From Triglochin maritima (taxonomy: Eukaryota; Streptophyta; Magnoliopsida; Alismatales; Juncaginaceae): DNA of 64,000 bases. The stretch covers positions 2,728,001 through 2,792,000 of the forward strand of contig OY821775.1 of NCBI GenBank assembly GCA_963682175.1. Reading direction: 5' to 3'. The position numbers and the translations under genes were made by a program. The notes beneath the pieces are model-generated. The model saw nothing but the letters and a program-made list of their open reading frames with translations, made no database searches and was not told the DNA's origin. This document shows, in pieces, positions 1 to 10,738 of the stretch; positions within the stretch are counted from its first letter, which is position 1, and the number at the start of each line of letters is the position of its first letter.

Positions 1-1252
1 AGATGTCAAAACAGCGTTCCTGAATGGGAACTTGGAGGAGGATGTGTACATGGTACAACCTCAAGGTTTTGAAGATCCAAAGAATAGCGAGAAGGTATGC
101 AAGCTTCAAAGATCCATCTATGGATTGAAGCAAGCATCAAGGAGTTGGAACAAACGCTTTGACGAGGAAGTGAAGAAGCTTCACTTCATTCAAAGTAAGG
201 AAGAACCTTGTGTATATAAGAAGGTTAGTGGGAGCCATGTAGTATTCCTAATCCTATATGTCGATGACATATTGCTTATGGGCAATCATATTCCTTTGCT
301 TGAGCAAACGAGAAGTTCATTGAAATCTGCATTTTCGATGAAAGATATGGGTGAGGCTCAATACATCTTGGGAATCAAGATATATCGAGATAGACCCCGT
401 AGACTCATTGGCCTCAGTCAACGTGCATACATTGACAAGGTCTTGGAAAGGTTCAAGATGAACAACTCCAAAAAGGGCAGTGTGCCAATGAGTATGGGTG
501 TGCAACTCAAGAAGTCTCAACGTGCGCAATCACGTAAGAACTTAGAGTACATGAAGGATGTTCCTTATGCTTCGGCAATTGGGTCGATCATGTACGCGAT
601 GACTTGCACAAGACCAGATGTCTCGTATGCTCTAAGCGTGACAAGTCGTCACCAATCCAACGCAGGTCCTGAGCATTGGACTGCGGTCAAGAATATCCTG
701 AAGTACCTTAACCGGACTAAGGATAAGATTCTTGTTTATGGAGGACAAAGGGAATTGATAGCTGAAGGTTACTCGGATGCGAGTTTCATGAGTGATCCAG
801 ACGATAGAAGGTCGCAATCAGGATACGTCTTTCTTCTGAATGGTGGAGCTGTGAGTTGGCGTAGCTGGAAGCAAACCACTACGGCCGATTCAACCACTGC
901 TTCAGAAGTAATGGTTGTCGCTGAAGCGAGCAAGGAAGGAGTGTGGATCAAGAAGTTCCTTGAAGTGCTTGGAGTAGTTCCCACGAGTGAGGGACCCATC
1001 GAGCTATTTTGCGATAATAGTGCATCTATCTCGCAAATCAAGGATCCTAGATCACACCACAAAGTGAAGTACATGGATCGTAAGTACTTCGTGACACGTG
1101 ACCTCATCGACGAAGGCAAAATAAATCTGTTATGGGTGGACACCAACAGCAACACAGCTGATCCATTCACAAAACCCTTATCCCAAGCCAAGGGCGAAAT
1201 GCATTTCGAGTCCATGGGATTGAGGAACCATGTAGATTGGCTTGATGATTGA
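1..1252 (+). CDS. Ty1/copia pol, C-terminal part (reverse transcriptase and RNase H), cut by window edge
   Basis: The reading frame is open from the left edge, so the true start lies outside the window. Reverse-transcriptase motifs are visible: DVKTAFLNG at the edge, then LQRSIYGLKQASRSWN and the catalytic LYVDDILLMG. RNase H follows (GYSDASF, then CDNSASI with HHKVKYMDRKYF). The long downstream LTR and the sequence style fit the Angela lineage of copia elements; that lineage call is from family knowledge, not a tree. The part seen is uninterrupted and ends 85 bases before the LTR. It would copy the element RNA in cytoplasmic virus-like particles. Confidence 0.93.
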   Translation, partial: DVKTAFLNGNLEEDVYMVQPQGFEDPKNSEKVCKLQRSIYGLKQASRSWNKRFDEEVKKLHFIQSKEEPCVYKKVSGSHVVFLILYVDDILLMGNHIPLLEQTRSSLKSAFSMKDMGEAQYILGIKIYRDRPRRLIGLSQRAYIDKVLERFKMNNSKKGSVPMSMGVQLKKSQRAQSRKNLEYMKDVPYASAIGSIMYAMTCTRPDVSYALSVTSRHQSNAGPEHWTAVKNILKYLNRTKDKILVYGGQRELIAEGYSDASFMSDPDDRRSQSGYVFLLNGGAVSWRSWKQTTTADSTTASEVMVVAEASKEGVWIKKFLEVLGVVPTSEGPIELFCDNSASISQIKDPRSHHKVKYMDRKYFVTRDLIDEGKINLLWVDTNSNTADPFTKPLSQAKGEMHFESMGLRNHVDWLDD

Positions 1253-1326
1253 TATGTAATGGGGTTTACCCTAGTTATTATTGTTTTATGCATTGAGTAT
1301 GTATGAGAAAGAAAACTTTAATAACA

Positions 1327-1336
1327 AGTGGGAGAT
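1327..1336 (+). other. Polypurine tract of the copia element
   Basis: The purine-rich stretch AGTGGGAGAT lies directly before the LTR, at the usual plus-strand priming site of copia elements. It fixes the LTR start at 1337. Confidence 0.8.
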
Positions 1337-1580
1337 TGAAGGGAATGTGTTCTAAAAGTTTTTCTTTTAAATGCCAATTATTATGAATTGAATGAGAAAT
1401 CATTTTGTTCCTTGTTCATGTTATTCGTCTTTTGGAAGTGTTAAGGAAGAGGCTCTTGGTCCTTAACCGTAGAGCTCTAAAAGATATTGGTTTACATAAA
1501 ACAAAAGATATTCGCAATCATGGTAATTAACATGGAACATTAATTACCGAGTTAAGATTGTCGTGTTGGTCATAGATCAT
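1337..1580 (+). repeat. Copia 3' LTR, first part
   Basis: The LTR starts with TGAAGGGAATG and matches, inverted, the right end of the degraded LTR at 42828-45000 (rest of both repeats also alignable by eye). It is broken at 1580 by the Athila-like insertion and resumes after 8933. Without the insert the LTR is about 2.05 kb, long for copia elements and typical of Angela-type elements. Confidence 0.88.
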
Positions 1581-2768
1581 TGATGCATTGCATACATTGC
1601 ATCATATGTCTTTCATTTAGATTACTTTTATATCAATAAATGCTACTAAGGTATGTGTTTAGTCGTATTTACAGAATACAGGGACTTGGATGCAAATTAC
1701 CCACATTCCGAGCATAAACGCATGCAAAAGATTCATTTCTATCATAAAGACCAAGTTCAAGTTTATCGGGTTTCAAATGGAAATGCATCCAAGCATAAAA
1801 GCATTCAAGGAGCTAATTACAAAAAGGTCAAGGGCTTGATTGCAAAATGCCAAGGACCTGATTGCAAAATAAAAGGACCAAGTTATTGTGTGGAGAAAGT
1901 CAAAAGAAAAATCAAATATAAATCTCCAACAATGGAAGGAATTGATCCGGAGCTCAAGACAATGGAAAGAATCAATCCAGACGCGCAAACGAGGATCAAA
2001 TCATACCATAAACGCGTGACAAAAATCCTGATTAAATCCGACCAACGTGTGAGGCGAATCCGCCGCACAATACACATGATGTGCGGCGATTCCGCCGCCC
2101 ATTGGTCGATCTGTGTGTCCCAATTTCGTCCAGTTGTGTATGGACACGTGTACTATCCAATTCTATACCTAAGTCCCTTGTAGCAACTATAAATAGACCC
2201 GAAAACGATGTAAATAGGGTCCTTGGTTGTTGTTCTTATTTATGTACCTTAGTTTTATTAATAAAATTCTGTTTCTTATTTCTTACTTTTTAGTTTTCTT
2301 TGTAATGTCTCAAGGACCCCTTCTTCTTCCTCCCTCCATGAGTTTCTAACTCTTTCCGAAGGGTGGAGGTGACGGATTTAGGGTTAGAGAAGATGAATGA
2401 ATGTTATTATTCTAAGTTCGTGATTAGTATTTTGATTACTTGAGTTTATGTTAAATCATTTATCTTGTAATGCTTCATAACTAAACATGATTTATTATAA
2501 GTTTCTAAGTTCTCTAATCTAAACCTTAAATCTAAACCTCCACCAAACGGAATTTTCTTCTTATTTCTTGTTTTAGTTCTAATTGCTTTTGTTTCGTACT
2601 TTAGATAATTAAATCAAAAATACCAAAAACCCAACTTATTTCTTCTCTCCTTCTTTCCCCCAATCAACATCACACTAACAACGAAATCTCTCCCTCCCAG
2701 TGGACGACCCGTATTTGTCACGTCTTCATAGACGCCGTGCACTTGCGGTATAAATAAAATTCACATCA
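1581..2768 (+). repeat. 5' LTR of the Athila-like element
   Basis: It runs from TGATGCATTG to ATTCACATCA and is repeated at 7741-8928 with three mismatches noticed by eye (near 1680, 2554 and 2718), all C/T. A TATA box (TATAAATA, 2188-2195) and an AATAAA signal (2260-2265) give a plausible U3-R order. A GC-rich inverted repeat lies at about 2053-2098. A 176-codon open frame at 1653-2183 lies wholly in U3, upstream of the TATA box, and shows no recognisable domain. Confidence 0.95.
2188..2195 (+). promoter_or_regulatory. TATA box of the Athila-like LTR
   Basis: TATAAATA in the middle of the LTR, about 70 bases upstream of the AATAAA at 2260. The identical site recurs in the 3' LTR at 8348-8355. 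Confidence 0.7.
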
Positions 2769-2774
2769 AGTTTT

Positions 2775-2792
2775 TGGCGCCGTTGCCGGGGA
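2775..2792 (+). other. Primer binding site, tRNA-Asp type
   Basis: TGGCGCCGTTGCCGGGGA begins six bases after the LTR and is complementary to the 3' end of plant tRNA-Asp. Athila and related Ty3/gypsy elements use this primer, which supports the classification and the LTR boundary. Confidence 0.88.
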
Positions 2793-4175
2793 GGCGACGA
2801 AGATTTCGTTTGTTTTTGTGTTTTCGATTTTATTCTGTTTATCGTGTGCGCGATCTAACTATTTGGATTTGCGTTTCAGGAGACAACAGAGCGCGCGGAG
2901 AAATACGAGCGCATTCTGAGCTTAAAGAGCGGCGAATCCGCCGCCCCATAAGAAGCATTTGCGGCGAAATCGCCGCACAGGTTGGTCTTCCGGTCTTCAA
3001 ATTTTGAGGGCGTCGTCGGCATCTCTGGGTGGTCGCATTGAGCTACTGGAATCTCCGAGAGCGGGCGGCGAACCCGACTGAGCATTGCGGAGGTAACTTT
3101 TCTTGCCTTTCTCGTAAAATCTGAATAGTTGAAAAGTTTCCTTTCGTAGAATTGCACGTGTTAGGGTTACAATTCCATAATTGGCAATAATTCAACTCTG
3201 ACCTAAAATTGGCAAAATTAGAAAGACCTTAGTGCATGCATCATATAATGTTTTGCTTGCATTATTCTTGCTAAATTCTTGCAAATTAATACTTGTTGAA
3301 GATTGCTGGAGGCAAGGTACGTATCGAGGTTTTTTGCATTAGAGCATATAATTTAGTTGCATACAACCTTGCAATTGCCCCCATTAAAAGGACCATTGTT
3401 TGACTATCTTTGCTAGATTTGAGTTAAACTATCTTAAGGGCAACTCCGTAGGAAAAGATACGGTGGGGATTTCATCACCCTCCCGTAGCCCACAAACCAC
3501 AATCCTGAAGTGTCGCCTAAGCCTAAAATTTAAAATCAATTAGACATTGGCCCCTAAGGACTCGGACTCAATTAAGGAGGAGATTGGTTTGACTTGCTAT
3601 GACCTGAAGCTAATTGAATTCAATTTGGTGTCTAGAAAGTGTTTTTGTGTCGACGAAAGTCTTCCAAGCGACGTGGTTGTCTAATTGGCACCGACTCTGT
3701 CGGAAGCGCCCCCACTAGCTATACACTAACTGGCCAACTTGGTTTGATTGGTGAGGGAGGTGAATCAAGCAAATCAATTCGACTCAACCAGTTAGGAGTC
3801 GTCTAGATCTAAGTGACACTAGGTCTAGGATTGTTTTGACCGTGCTTGTTCAGGAAATTTCTGACCAACCCTAATTTTTATCCTTTAAAGTTAAGTTTCC
3901 CTTCTCGTCTGAGTCTTCTTTCCCTTCTCATCCTTACCTTTCTATTGTTTGTTTCCCTTAAAAAAAATTAAATTCAAAAATTCAAAAAAAAAGAGTAATT
4001 GATTCTTGGAATTGAATTTGAAATTTAAATTTCGAATTCAAATTCAAAAATTAATTCAAACCGGTGCACTCAGATTTGGGTGCGAGATTTAAGCAATCGA
4101 CTCTCACGAGTTCATCTGGATTCCAGTCTAGAGCTTAACCCCAATCCATCTGCTGCACCACCTCACCCGGATCCA
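2793..4175 (+). other. Untranslated leader of the Athila-like element
   Basis: I see no credible gene here. The first 220 bases contain the near-palindrome GCGGCGAATCCGCCGC (about 2931-2946) and a variant (about 2959-2976) that echo the GC-rich inverted repeat of U3. The rest is ordinary AT-rich leader up to the gag start. Packaging or dimerisation signals would be expected in such a leader, but none can be proved from the sequence. Confidence 0.6.
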
Positions 4176-5129
4176 ATGGGTGAGAACGTCGTGGACCCAC
4201 CTGTTGTGCAACCTATAACTCTGAGGGATCAATGCTACCCAACGATGGCTGCTCAACCATCGTGCATCGTTATGCCCACCATACCGGGTCGCGACTTCGA
4301 ACTTAAGGCACAATACATGAGTATGCTGCCTAAGTTCACCTCTAGGGAAGATCCATATCTCTTCCTTAGAGAATTTGAGGAAATCTGCTCTCTTATGCAA
4401 TACCAGCATATCCCTGAAGAGGCAGTGCGTCTGAAATTCGTGCCTCTAGCACTGAAAGACGACGCTAAGAAATGGCTATATAGTCTAGCCGAAAGATCTA
4501 TTAGAAGTTGGGCCGAATTTGTTCAAGTTTTCCTAAAAAAATATTTCCCCAACCATAAGACTATGAAGATTAGGAATGAAATTGTTGCATTCGTTCAGTC
4601 TGAGAGCGAGCCGTTCTATTCCTATCTTGAGAGATTTAAGAGTGTCTTAACCCAATGCCCTCATCACGGAATTCCGAAGTGGCAATTATGCCAAATTATT
4701 TATGAGGGATTGACACCCACATCTAGAGTTATGCTAGAATCTGTGAGCCAAGGGAACTTCATGTCCAAAAATGAAAATGATGCCTGGACTTTTCTTGAGG
4801 ATTTAGCTGAAAATAGTATGCAATGGGACAATGCTAGAACACCCATCAACCCGAGTATTGGATCTAGAATAGCGAGTCAACCCCGACCAGGTGTCTTAGC
4901 TGTAGACTCCAACATAGCGGCTGAGGCAAAACTAGCTACCCTAATGCGTAGAATGGAAAGTCTAGAGCTGCAAAATCAACCCCGAATGAATCAACCCTTG
5001 TCTATCCCCTGCTCTAGATGTGGTCAGACTGGTCATTTAATGGAGGACTGTGTGGACCTGGAACATGTTAATGCCACATTTAACAATTCTAGAAATGATC
5101 CTTACGCATCAACCTATAACCCAGGTTAG
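4176..5129 (+). pseudogene. Gag of the Athila-like element, closed early by an in-frame TAG
   Basis: The first ATG of the frame is at 4176; the frame is also open about 100 bases upstream. The capsid-type retrotransposon gag region spans the middle (FLREFEEICSLMQ, then VFLKKYFPNHKT). A CCHC zinc knuckle, CSRCGQTGHLMEDC, lies near the end and would bind RNA. The TAG at 5127-5129 falls where the family normally keeps a tryptophan before RNHPNFSW. The frame stays open beyond it into the protease, so one substitution explains the break. Readthrough is an alternative. Confidence 0.85.
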
Positions 5130-6608
5130 CGTAATCATCCCAATTTTTCGTGGACCCAACAAGGACAACCTCCTAGACAACAACCAAACCCATATAACCA
5201 AAATAATACATCATCTGGGGGTAATAACAATGGAAATCATGAAGTTAGGTTGACAAACTTGGAAAATTTAATGAAAACTTTTATACAAACAACCAACCAA
5301 TCATTCCAAAGGCTAGAGACACAGGTCAGCCAATTAGCACAGATAATAGGTGAAAGAGAAAAGGGCCAATTTCCAAGTCAACCTGAGGTGAACCCAAGAA
5401 CTAATAATCAATATCAATCTTATCAACCACCTTCAGGAAATAACAACCCTAGACCGGTTCAAATGGTTAATGAGGAAGGACCGTTCCAACAAATCAATGC
5501 TGTAGTATCATTACGGTCCGGAAGACAAATTGACAATAATGTGGTAAACCCTAAAATGACTAATCAATCTAGCCATCAAGCACCCACATATGACTTGACC
5601 ATTGAACCCGACGTCCAAATTGAAAAGCCCAATCCACCTACCCAACCTGAACCTGTAGCTCAACCTGAACCTGAGCGAGTCTATGTGCCTAAAGCCCCAT
5701 TTCCCAATAGACTCAAAAAGAACTCTAGTGCACAAATAGAGAAAATCTTGGAAGTATTTAAGCAAGTTAAGGTAAACATTCCACTCTTAGACATGATTCA
5801 ACAAATACCTGCTTATGCTAAATTCTTAAAAGATTTGTGCACTAAGAAGAGAAAAACGAATGTACCAAAGAAGGCGTTCTTAACTGCAAACATATGCTCA
5901 ATTCTTTCCAACACATCTCCTATAAAATATAAGGACCCGGGGTGTCCCACAATTTCATGTTCAATAGGAGATACGTTTATCAATAAAGCCCTTCTAGACC
6001 TTGGTGCAAGCGTTAACTTGCTCCCATTTTCTGTCTACGAGCAACTCAACCTTGGTCCACTGAAACCCTCTAAGACAACCCTCCAATTCGCTGATTGTTC
6101 TGTTAAGAAACCGAGAGGTATAGTAGAGGACGTTTTGATTAAGGTTGGTGACTTCATTTATCCAGTGGATTTTGTCGTACTTGATACTGAACCTGTTGTA
6201 AATCCTAATCGACAAATCCCTGTAATTCTAGGTAGACCCTTTTTAGCCACTTCGGAAGCATTAATAAACTGTCGAAATGGGCTCATGCAATTATCTTTCG
6301 GGAACTTAAAAGCAGAATTTAATATCTTCCATATTGATAATGAGCCAGAAATAATATGCAACCCAAGTGATGTTGTGATGAGAGCACGTATTTATCAGAA
6401 TTCTGAATTAAATAAATCATCACATAAGCAAAAAGGAAGTAAGAAAAAAGGGAGTGATTCATTTACTCAACCACCATCACTCGAGCAAATAAGCGAACCA
6501 ATTCAAGTGAGAAGAGTGGAATCTTTTCCTCAAGTCAACATGGGGAACAATTCAACTGGATACATGCACCAACATGGTGTCATTCAATCCAGTTCTGATT
6601 ATGGTTGA
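5130..6608 (+). CDS. Gag tail and aspartic protease of the Athila-like element
   Basis: This is the same frame as gag, continuing after the TAG at 5127. A Gln/Asn/Pro-rich linker with a short coiled-coil-like stretch comes first. A pepsin-like retroviral protease follows, with the active-site region LLDLGASVNLLPFSVYEQL and the later motif VILGRPFLATSEALINC. In Athila-type proteases DLGAS takes the place of DTGAS. The frame ends at 6608 where reverse transcriptase would normally follow, so the pol enzymes are deleted, not merely mutated. Confidence 0.85.
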   Translation, partial: RNHPNFSWTQQGQPPRQQPNPYNQNNTSSGGNNNGNHEVRLTNLENLMKTFIQTTNQSFQRLETQVSQLAQIIGEREKGQFPSQPEVNPRTNNQYQSYQPPSGNNNPRPVQMVNEEGPFQQINAVVSLRSGRQIDNNVVNPKMTNQSSHQAPTYDLTIEPDVQIEKPNPPTQPEPVAQPEPERVYVPKAPFPNRLKKNSSAQIEKILEVFKQVKVNIPLLDMIQQIPAYAKFLKDLCTKKRKTNVPKKAFLTANICSILSNTSPIKYKDPGCPTISCSIGDTFINKALLDLGASVNLLPFSVYEQLNLGPLKPSKTTLQFADCSVKKPRGIVEDVLIKVGDFIYPVDFVVLDTEPVVNPNRQIPVILGRPFLATSEALINCRNGLMQLSFGNLKAEFNIFHIDNEPEIICNPSDVVMRARIYQNSELNKSSHKQKGSKKKGSDSFTQPPSLEQISEPIQVRRVESFPQVNMGNNSTGYMHQHGVIQSSSDYG

Positions 6609-7740
6609 CTTTGAGCAAACTCAACCCCTCTACCGCAAGCCGACGCAGGTAATAAGTGCATTTATTTTATCTATGCATACATTGAGGACAATGCATGATG
6701 TAGGTGTGGGGGGGGGGGGGGGGTATTTATATATGTACATATCTATCTATTTGATTTTCTGTTCTGCTTTATTTTTAAAAAAAAAATCAATATTCTATGA
6801 CATAGCTTAAGATTGAACTGCCAAAACCCGTGTACAAATTGCATTAAGTTTTTGTTCCTTATTATATAGTTCTGCTTGTAGAAATTATGACATAAATCTA
6901 AGTTCCAAAGAAATAACACATGGCCCTTGTAAGACATGTATGCACTTAAATTGGATGAATCAAATCTTTGAAGTGGTTGATAAAAAGCAGAGGTTGAGGA
7001 AAATATACCGGGAAGTGTGGACTTCTAATAGCAATTAAGCCTTGAGGAAAATAAAAGTAAAATAAAATAAAAATAAAGTGAGGAAAACACATTTTGCAAA
7101 ATGATTACAAAAGCCCAAGCCTTCGAGTCACTGGTCCGTAGGGGTATCTTGAAACCCGGTAACTTGAGTCTGCCAGCTCGGGATTATCGATCAAACTCGA
7201 TACACGAATGCAAAAAGGGTATAAGTGTTAAAAAGAAAAGCAAATGTGTTGAATCACGGAAAAAGGAAAAAAATAAATAAATACTTTAAGATACTCAAGG
7301 CCCAAAGCTAAAGGAATGATCCATGTCATGGTTGATCCAAATGATACTTCACCACCAGAGGAGGCGTGCAAAATAATTTATGTGATAACATGTGTAGTGG
7401 GGTTAGTGGTGTGAATGTGGAGGAATAAAGACCAAGTCAAACTTTTTATAAGTTAGAACTGTATAATGAGCATGCGAGAACTTTAAGTGAGATGTATAAG
7501 GTTAAGGCAGAGATATTAAGAGCTATTAATGGAGTGTTGAATTAAGACTTTGTGGGTCTGTCAACTGTAAACCCTCACGAGACAAAACTCGTCCTCTAAG
7601 GCAACTTGGAGGTTTAAAGGCTTGTTGCACATGCTAAGTGCAACCGTGATTCCTACGAAAGTGAGTTAGGATTTCCCTGTTTTCATTTCTTTTATATTCT
7701 GTTTTGCTAGGGACTAGCAAAATCTAGGTGTGGGGGTATT
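6609..7740 (+). other. Noncoding 3' interior of the Athila-like element, with two polypurine tracts
   Basis: No gene is visible. An internal purine tract, TAGGTGT followed by 16 G (6708-6723), resembles the tract next to the 3' LTR (AGGTGTGGGGGTATT, 7726-7740). The 3' one defines the LTR start at 7741. The internal one could be a central priming site or the relic of the 3' end of a deleted pol region. Confidence 0.65.
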
Positions 7741-8928
7741 TGATGCATTGCATACATTGCATCATATGTCTTTCATTTAGATTACTTTTATATCAATAAA
7801 TGCTACTAAGGTATGTGTTTAGTCGTATTTACAGAATATAGGGACTTGGATGCAAATTACCCACATTCCGAGCATAAACGCATGCAAAAGATTCATTTCT
7901 ATCATAAAGACCAAGTTCAAGTTTATCGGGTTTCAAATGGAAATGCATCCAAGCATAAAAGCATTCAAGGAGCTAATTACAAAAAGGTCAAGGGCTTGAT
8001 TGCAAAATGCCAAGGACCTGATTGCAAAATAAAAGGACCAAGTTATTGTGTGGAGAAAGTCAAAAGAAAAATCAAATATAAATCTCCAACAATGGAAGGA
8101 ATTGATCCGGAGCTCAAGACAATGGAAAGAATCAATCCAGACGCGCAAACGAGGATCAAATCATACCATAAACGCGTGACAAAAATCCTGATTAAATCCG
8201 ACCAACGTGTGAGGCGAATCCGCCGCACAATACACATGATGTGCGGCGATTCCGCCGCCCATTGGTCGATCTGTGTGTCCCAATTTCGTCCAGTTGTGTA
8301 TGGACACGTGTACTATCCAATTCTATACCTAAGTCCCTTGTAGCAACTATAAATAGACCCGAAAACGATGTAAATAGGGTCCTTGGTTGTTGTTCTTATT
8401 TATGTACCTTAGTTTTATTAATAAAATTCTGTTTCTTATTTCTTACTTTTTAGTTTTCTTTGTAATGTCTCAAGGACCCCTTCTTCTTCCTCCCTCCATG
8501 AGTTTCTAACTCTTTCCGAAGGGTGGAGGTGACGGATTTAGGGTTAGAGAAGATGAATGAATGTTATTATTCTAAGTTCGTGATTAGTATTTTGATTACT
8601 TGAGTTTATGTTAAATCATTTATCTTGTAATGCTTCATAACTAAACATGATTTATTATAAGTTTCTAAGTTCTCTAATCTAAACCTTAAATCTAAACCTC
8701 CACCAAACGGAATTCTCTTCTTATTTCTTGTTTTAGTTCTAATTGCTTTTGTTTCGTACTTTAGATAATTAAATCAAAAATACCAAAAACCCAACTTATT
8801 TCTTCTCTCCTTCTTTCCCCCAATCAACATCACACTAACAACGAAATCTCTCCCTCCCAGTGGACGACCCGTATTTGCCACGTCTTCATAGACGCCGTGC
8901 ACTTGCGGTATAAATAAAATTCACATCA
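7741..8928 (+). repeat. 3' LTR of the Athila-like element
   Basis: A direct copy of 1581-2768 with the same length. It is followed directly by the target duplication ATCAT (8929-8933) and then by the resumed copia LTR. Confidence 0.95.
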
Positions 8929-8933
8929 ATCAT

Positions 8934-10738
8934 TGTAGCTCTACAAGTGAGTGACAACACGGGTATGCAAAAGAGGAAAATATTACGTTTGTATACTGAA
9001 TAGACCTAATAAGTAAAATATTATAGAAATGTGTTTCTGTGTCATTAATATTTTACTGTGTCTTTGGTCCTTTGATATGAGACTTATATCTAATCACTTA
9101 AGAAGTTCTTAATTAGACTAGTGTCTTGAGCTATCGATGAGTGTAGTGTAAAGGCATTAGTTGGTTAAGTACAACTTTTGTTAGAGAAGATAGTTAGTCA
9201 AAAGACTATCATTGCCCCTCTTAATTGAGTGATGATATTAGTGGGCCCCTAGATAAAACAAAGTTATAATGTGCACAATGTGATTTGAGTTAAGTCACAT
9301 ATTTATAACTAGCTTAAAGAGATCAAGAAATGAATACTAAGACAAAGATGACACAATACTACTTTGTGTATTCTTAATATCATGAGGCAAGGGACGGACA
9401 CAAGTGGTGCACGCCATCACTAAATGGATCGGGTTTTGGTTCGAGTGGAATTAAGACATCTAACTAATTGGGAGCTATAATGTGTAGCTAGATACCGCTT
9501 ATAGCTTGTGATATTAAGCTCTTAATATCACTGCCAACTTAGTTTAGATCCTCCCATAGGTCACACCACAAAACTGGGAAACAATGAATGGGGATTTTGA
9601 GTTCATAAGATGTGTCGGGTTTCATGTAGAAAATATGACACATGGGGTGAACAAAGCAAAATCAAAGTTATGTTGTGATTAATAACATAATTAGAATCTA
9701 AATTAAATTCATATGTGATGTAAATATTATGGGGTGTAATGATTGATCATTACATAGGATAATAGTTACATAAGTTGTGAATTTACTACTAATCCCGAAA
9801 TGTCAAATTTTGTAGGGGTTAAACCGAAATTTGACAGGTCTGCAAAACAGTGCTCAAACGGTCGACCAGATAGCAGTAAACGGTCGACCGGTAGGGCACG
9901 GTCGACCAGACGAGTCTCGACCGATAACAGGGAATTTTCATCTGTTCGAACGGTCGACCGAAAGTGATCGGTCGGTCGACCGAACATTGCGATGGAATAG
10001 TTCCTGTTACGAACGGTCGACCGAATGTTGAACGGTCGACCGAAACATTGGTTCGAGCGGTCGACCGCACCTTGATACGGTCGACCGGTCTAGACGGTTT
10101 TATGCAGAATTAATTTAAGAATTAATTAGATCATGCATGGAATTGGTCCATAATTGATTTAATTCGTGGCTAATAATATTTATTAATAAATAATGGATGG
10201 TTAGATGGAATTTTGCATGAAATCATGGGCAAGAGGTTGCACATGAATAGGTAATTTGGAGAGAACCTATAAATAGAGGTCATCTCATTGCCTTCCTACA
10301 TCTTAATTAATATTGTTTTCATGCAAAATCTCTCTCCTTAATTCTCCACGAAAATTCCATAAATTCTTAAGTTTAGTTTAGTTCTTAAGAGATCATCCTC
10401 TCAAGAGAATTAAAGATGGGTTAGTAATTGGATTCTAAACCCAATCGGAGATTGAGAGACTAGCTTCCCTCTCTCCGATCTTGTTTAGAGTTTGGTGAAT
10501 ACTCGGAGGCATCCGGCGCAGCGAGGAGCATCCCAACGGTCTCCGAATCTTCAAGGAGTTTTAGAGAACTTCTAGGTACGAATTTTGGAGCTCCTTATGT
10601 TTGTTTTAATAGAGTTTTTGAAACTAGTTTGTTAAAACAAACCGATGCATGCAATAGATTCTAGAAAATTGAAAATTGATCCTTATTATACATGAAAATT
10701 CGAAAATATATATGTATAATTAAACATGAAATCCTACA
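8934..10738 (+). repeat. Copia 3' LTR, second part
   Basis: The sequence resumes the LTR broken at 1580 and can be followed, inverted, along 42828-44760. It ends with GAAATCCTACA at 10738. A TATA box (TATAAATA, 10268-10275) lies in its second half. The stretch 9858-10097 carries nine copies of the core GGTCGACC, described separately. Directly after 10738 the chromovirus pol frame begins mid-gene, so this LTR marks an insertion into that gene. The other flank is outside the window. Confidence 0.88.
9858..10097. repeat. CGGTCGACCG palindrome array in the copia LTR
   Basis: Nine copies of the 8-base palindrome GGTCGACC, usually inside CGGTCGACCG, are spaced irregularly over about 240 bases just upstream of the LTR TATA box. 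The spacers are unrelated to each other, so this is not a simple tandem repeat. Each site reads the same on both strands and holds CpG and SalI-type GTCGAC. The role is unknown; clustered protein-binding sites are one option. Confidence 0.9.

Larger units (their letters stand above)
1581..8928 (+). mobile_element. Complete non-autonomous Athila-like Ty3/gypsy element
   Basis: Two direct LTRs of 1188 bp (1581-2768 and 7741-8928) bound a 4972-bp interior. The 5-bp target duplication ATCAT is seen at 1576-1580 and 8929-8933. The interior carries a tRNA-Asp type primer site, a long leader, gag with a zinc knuckle and a retroviral-type protease, but no reverse transcriptase, RNase H or integrase. 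It must therefore rely on enzymes supplied by another element. LTR identity points to a recent insertion. It sits inside the 3' LTR of the copia element, so it is younger than that element. Confidence 0.95.

Noticed and set aside
1653..2183. 176-codon open frame in both LTRs of the Athila-like element
   Set aside because: It lies in U3 upstream of the TATA box, has no recognisable domain, and its repetition only reflects LTR identity.
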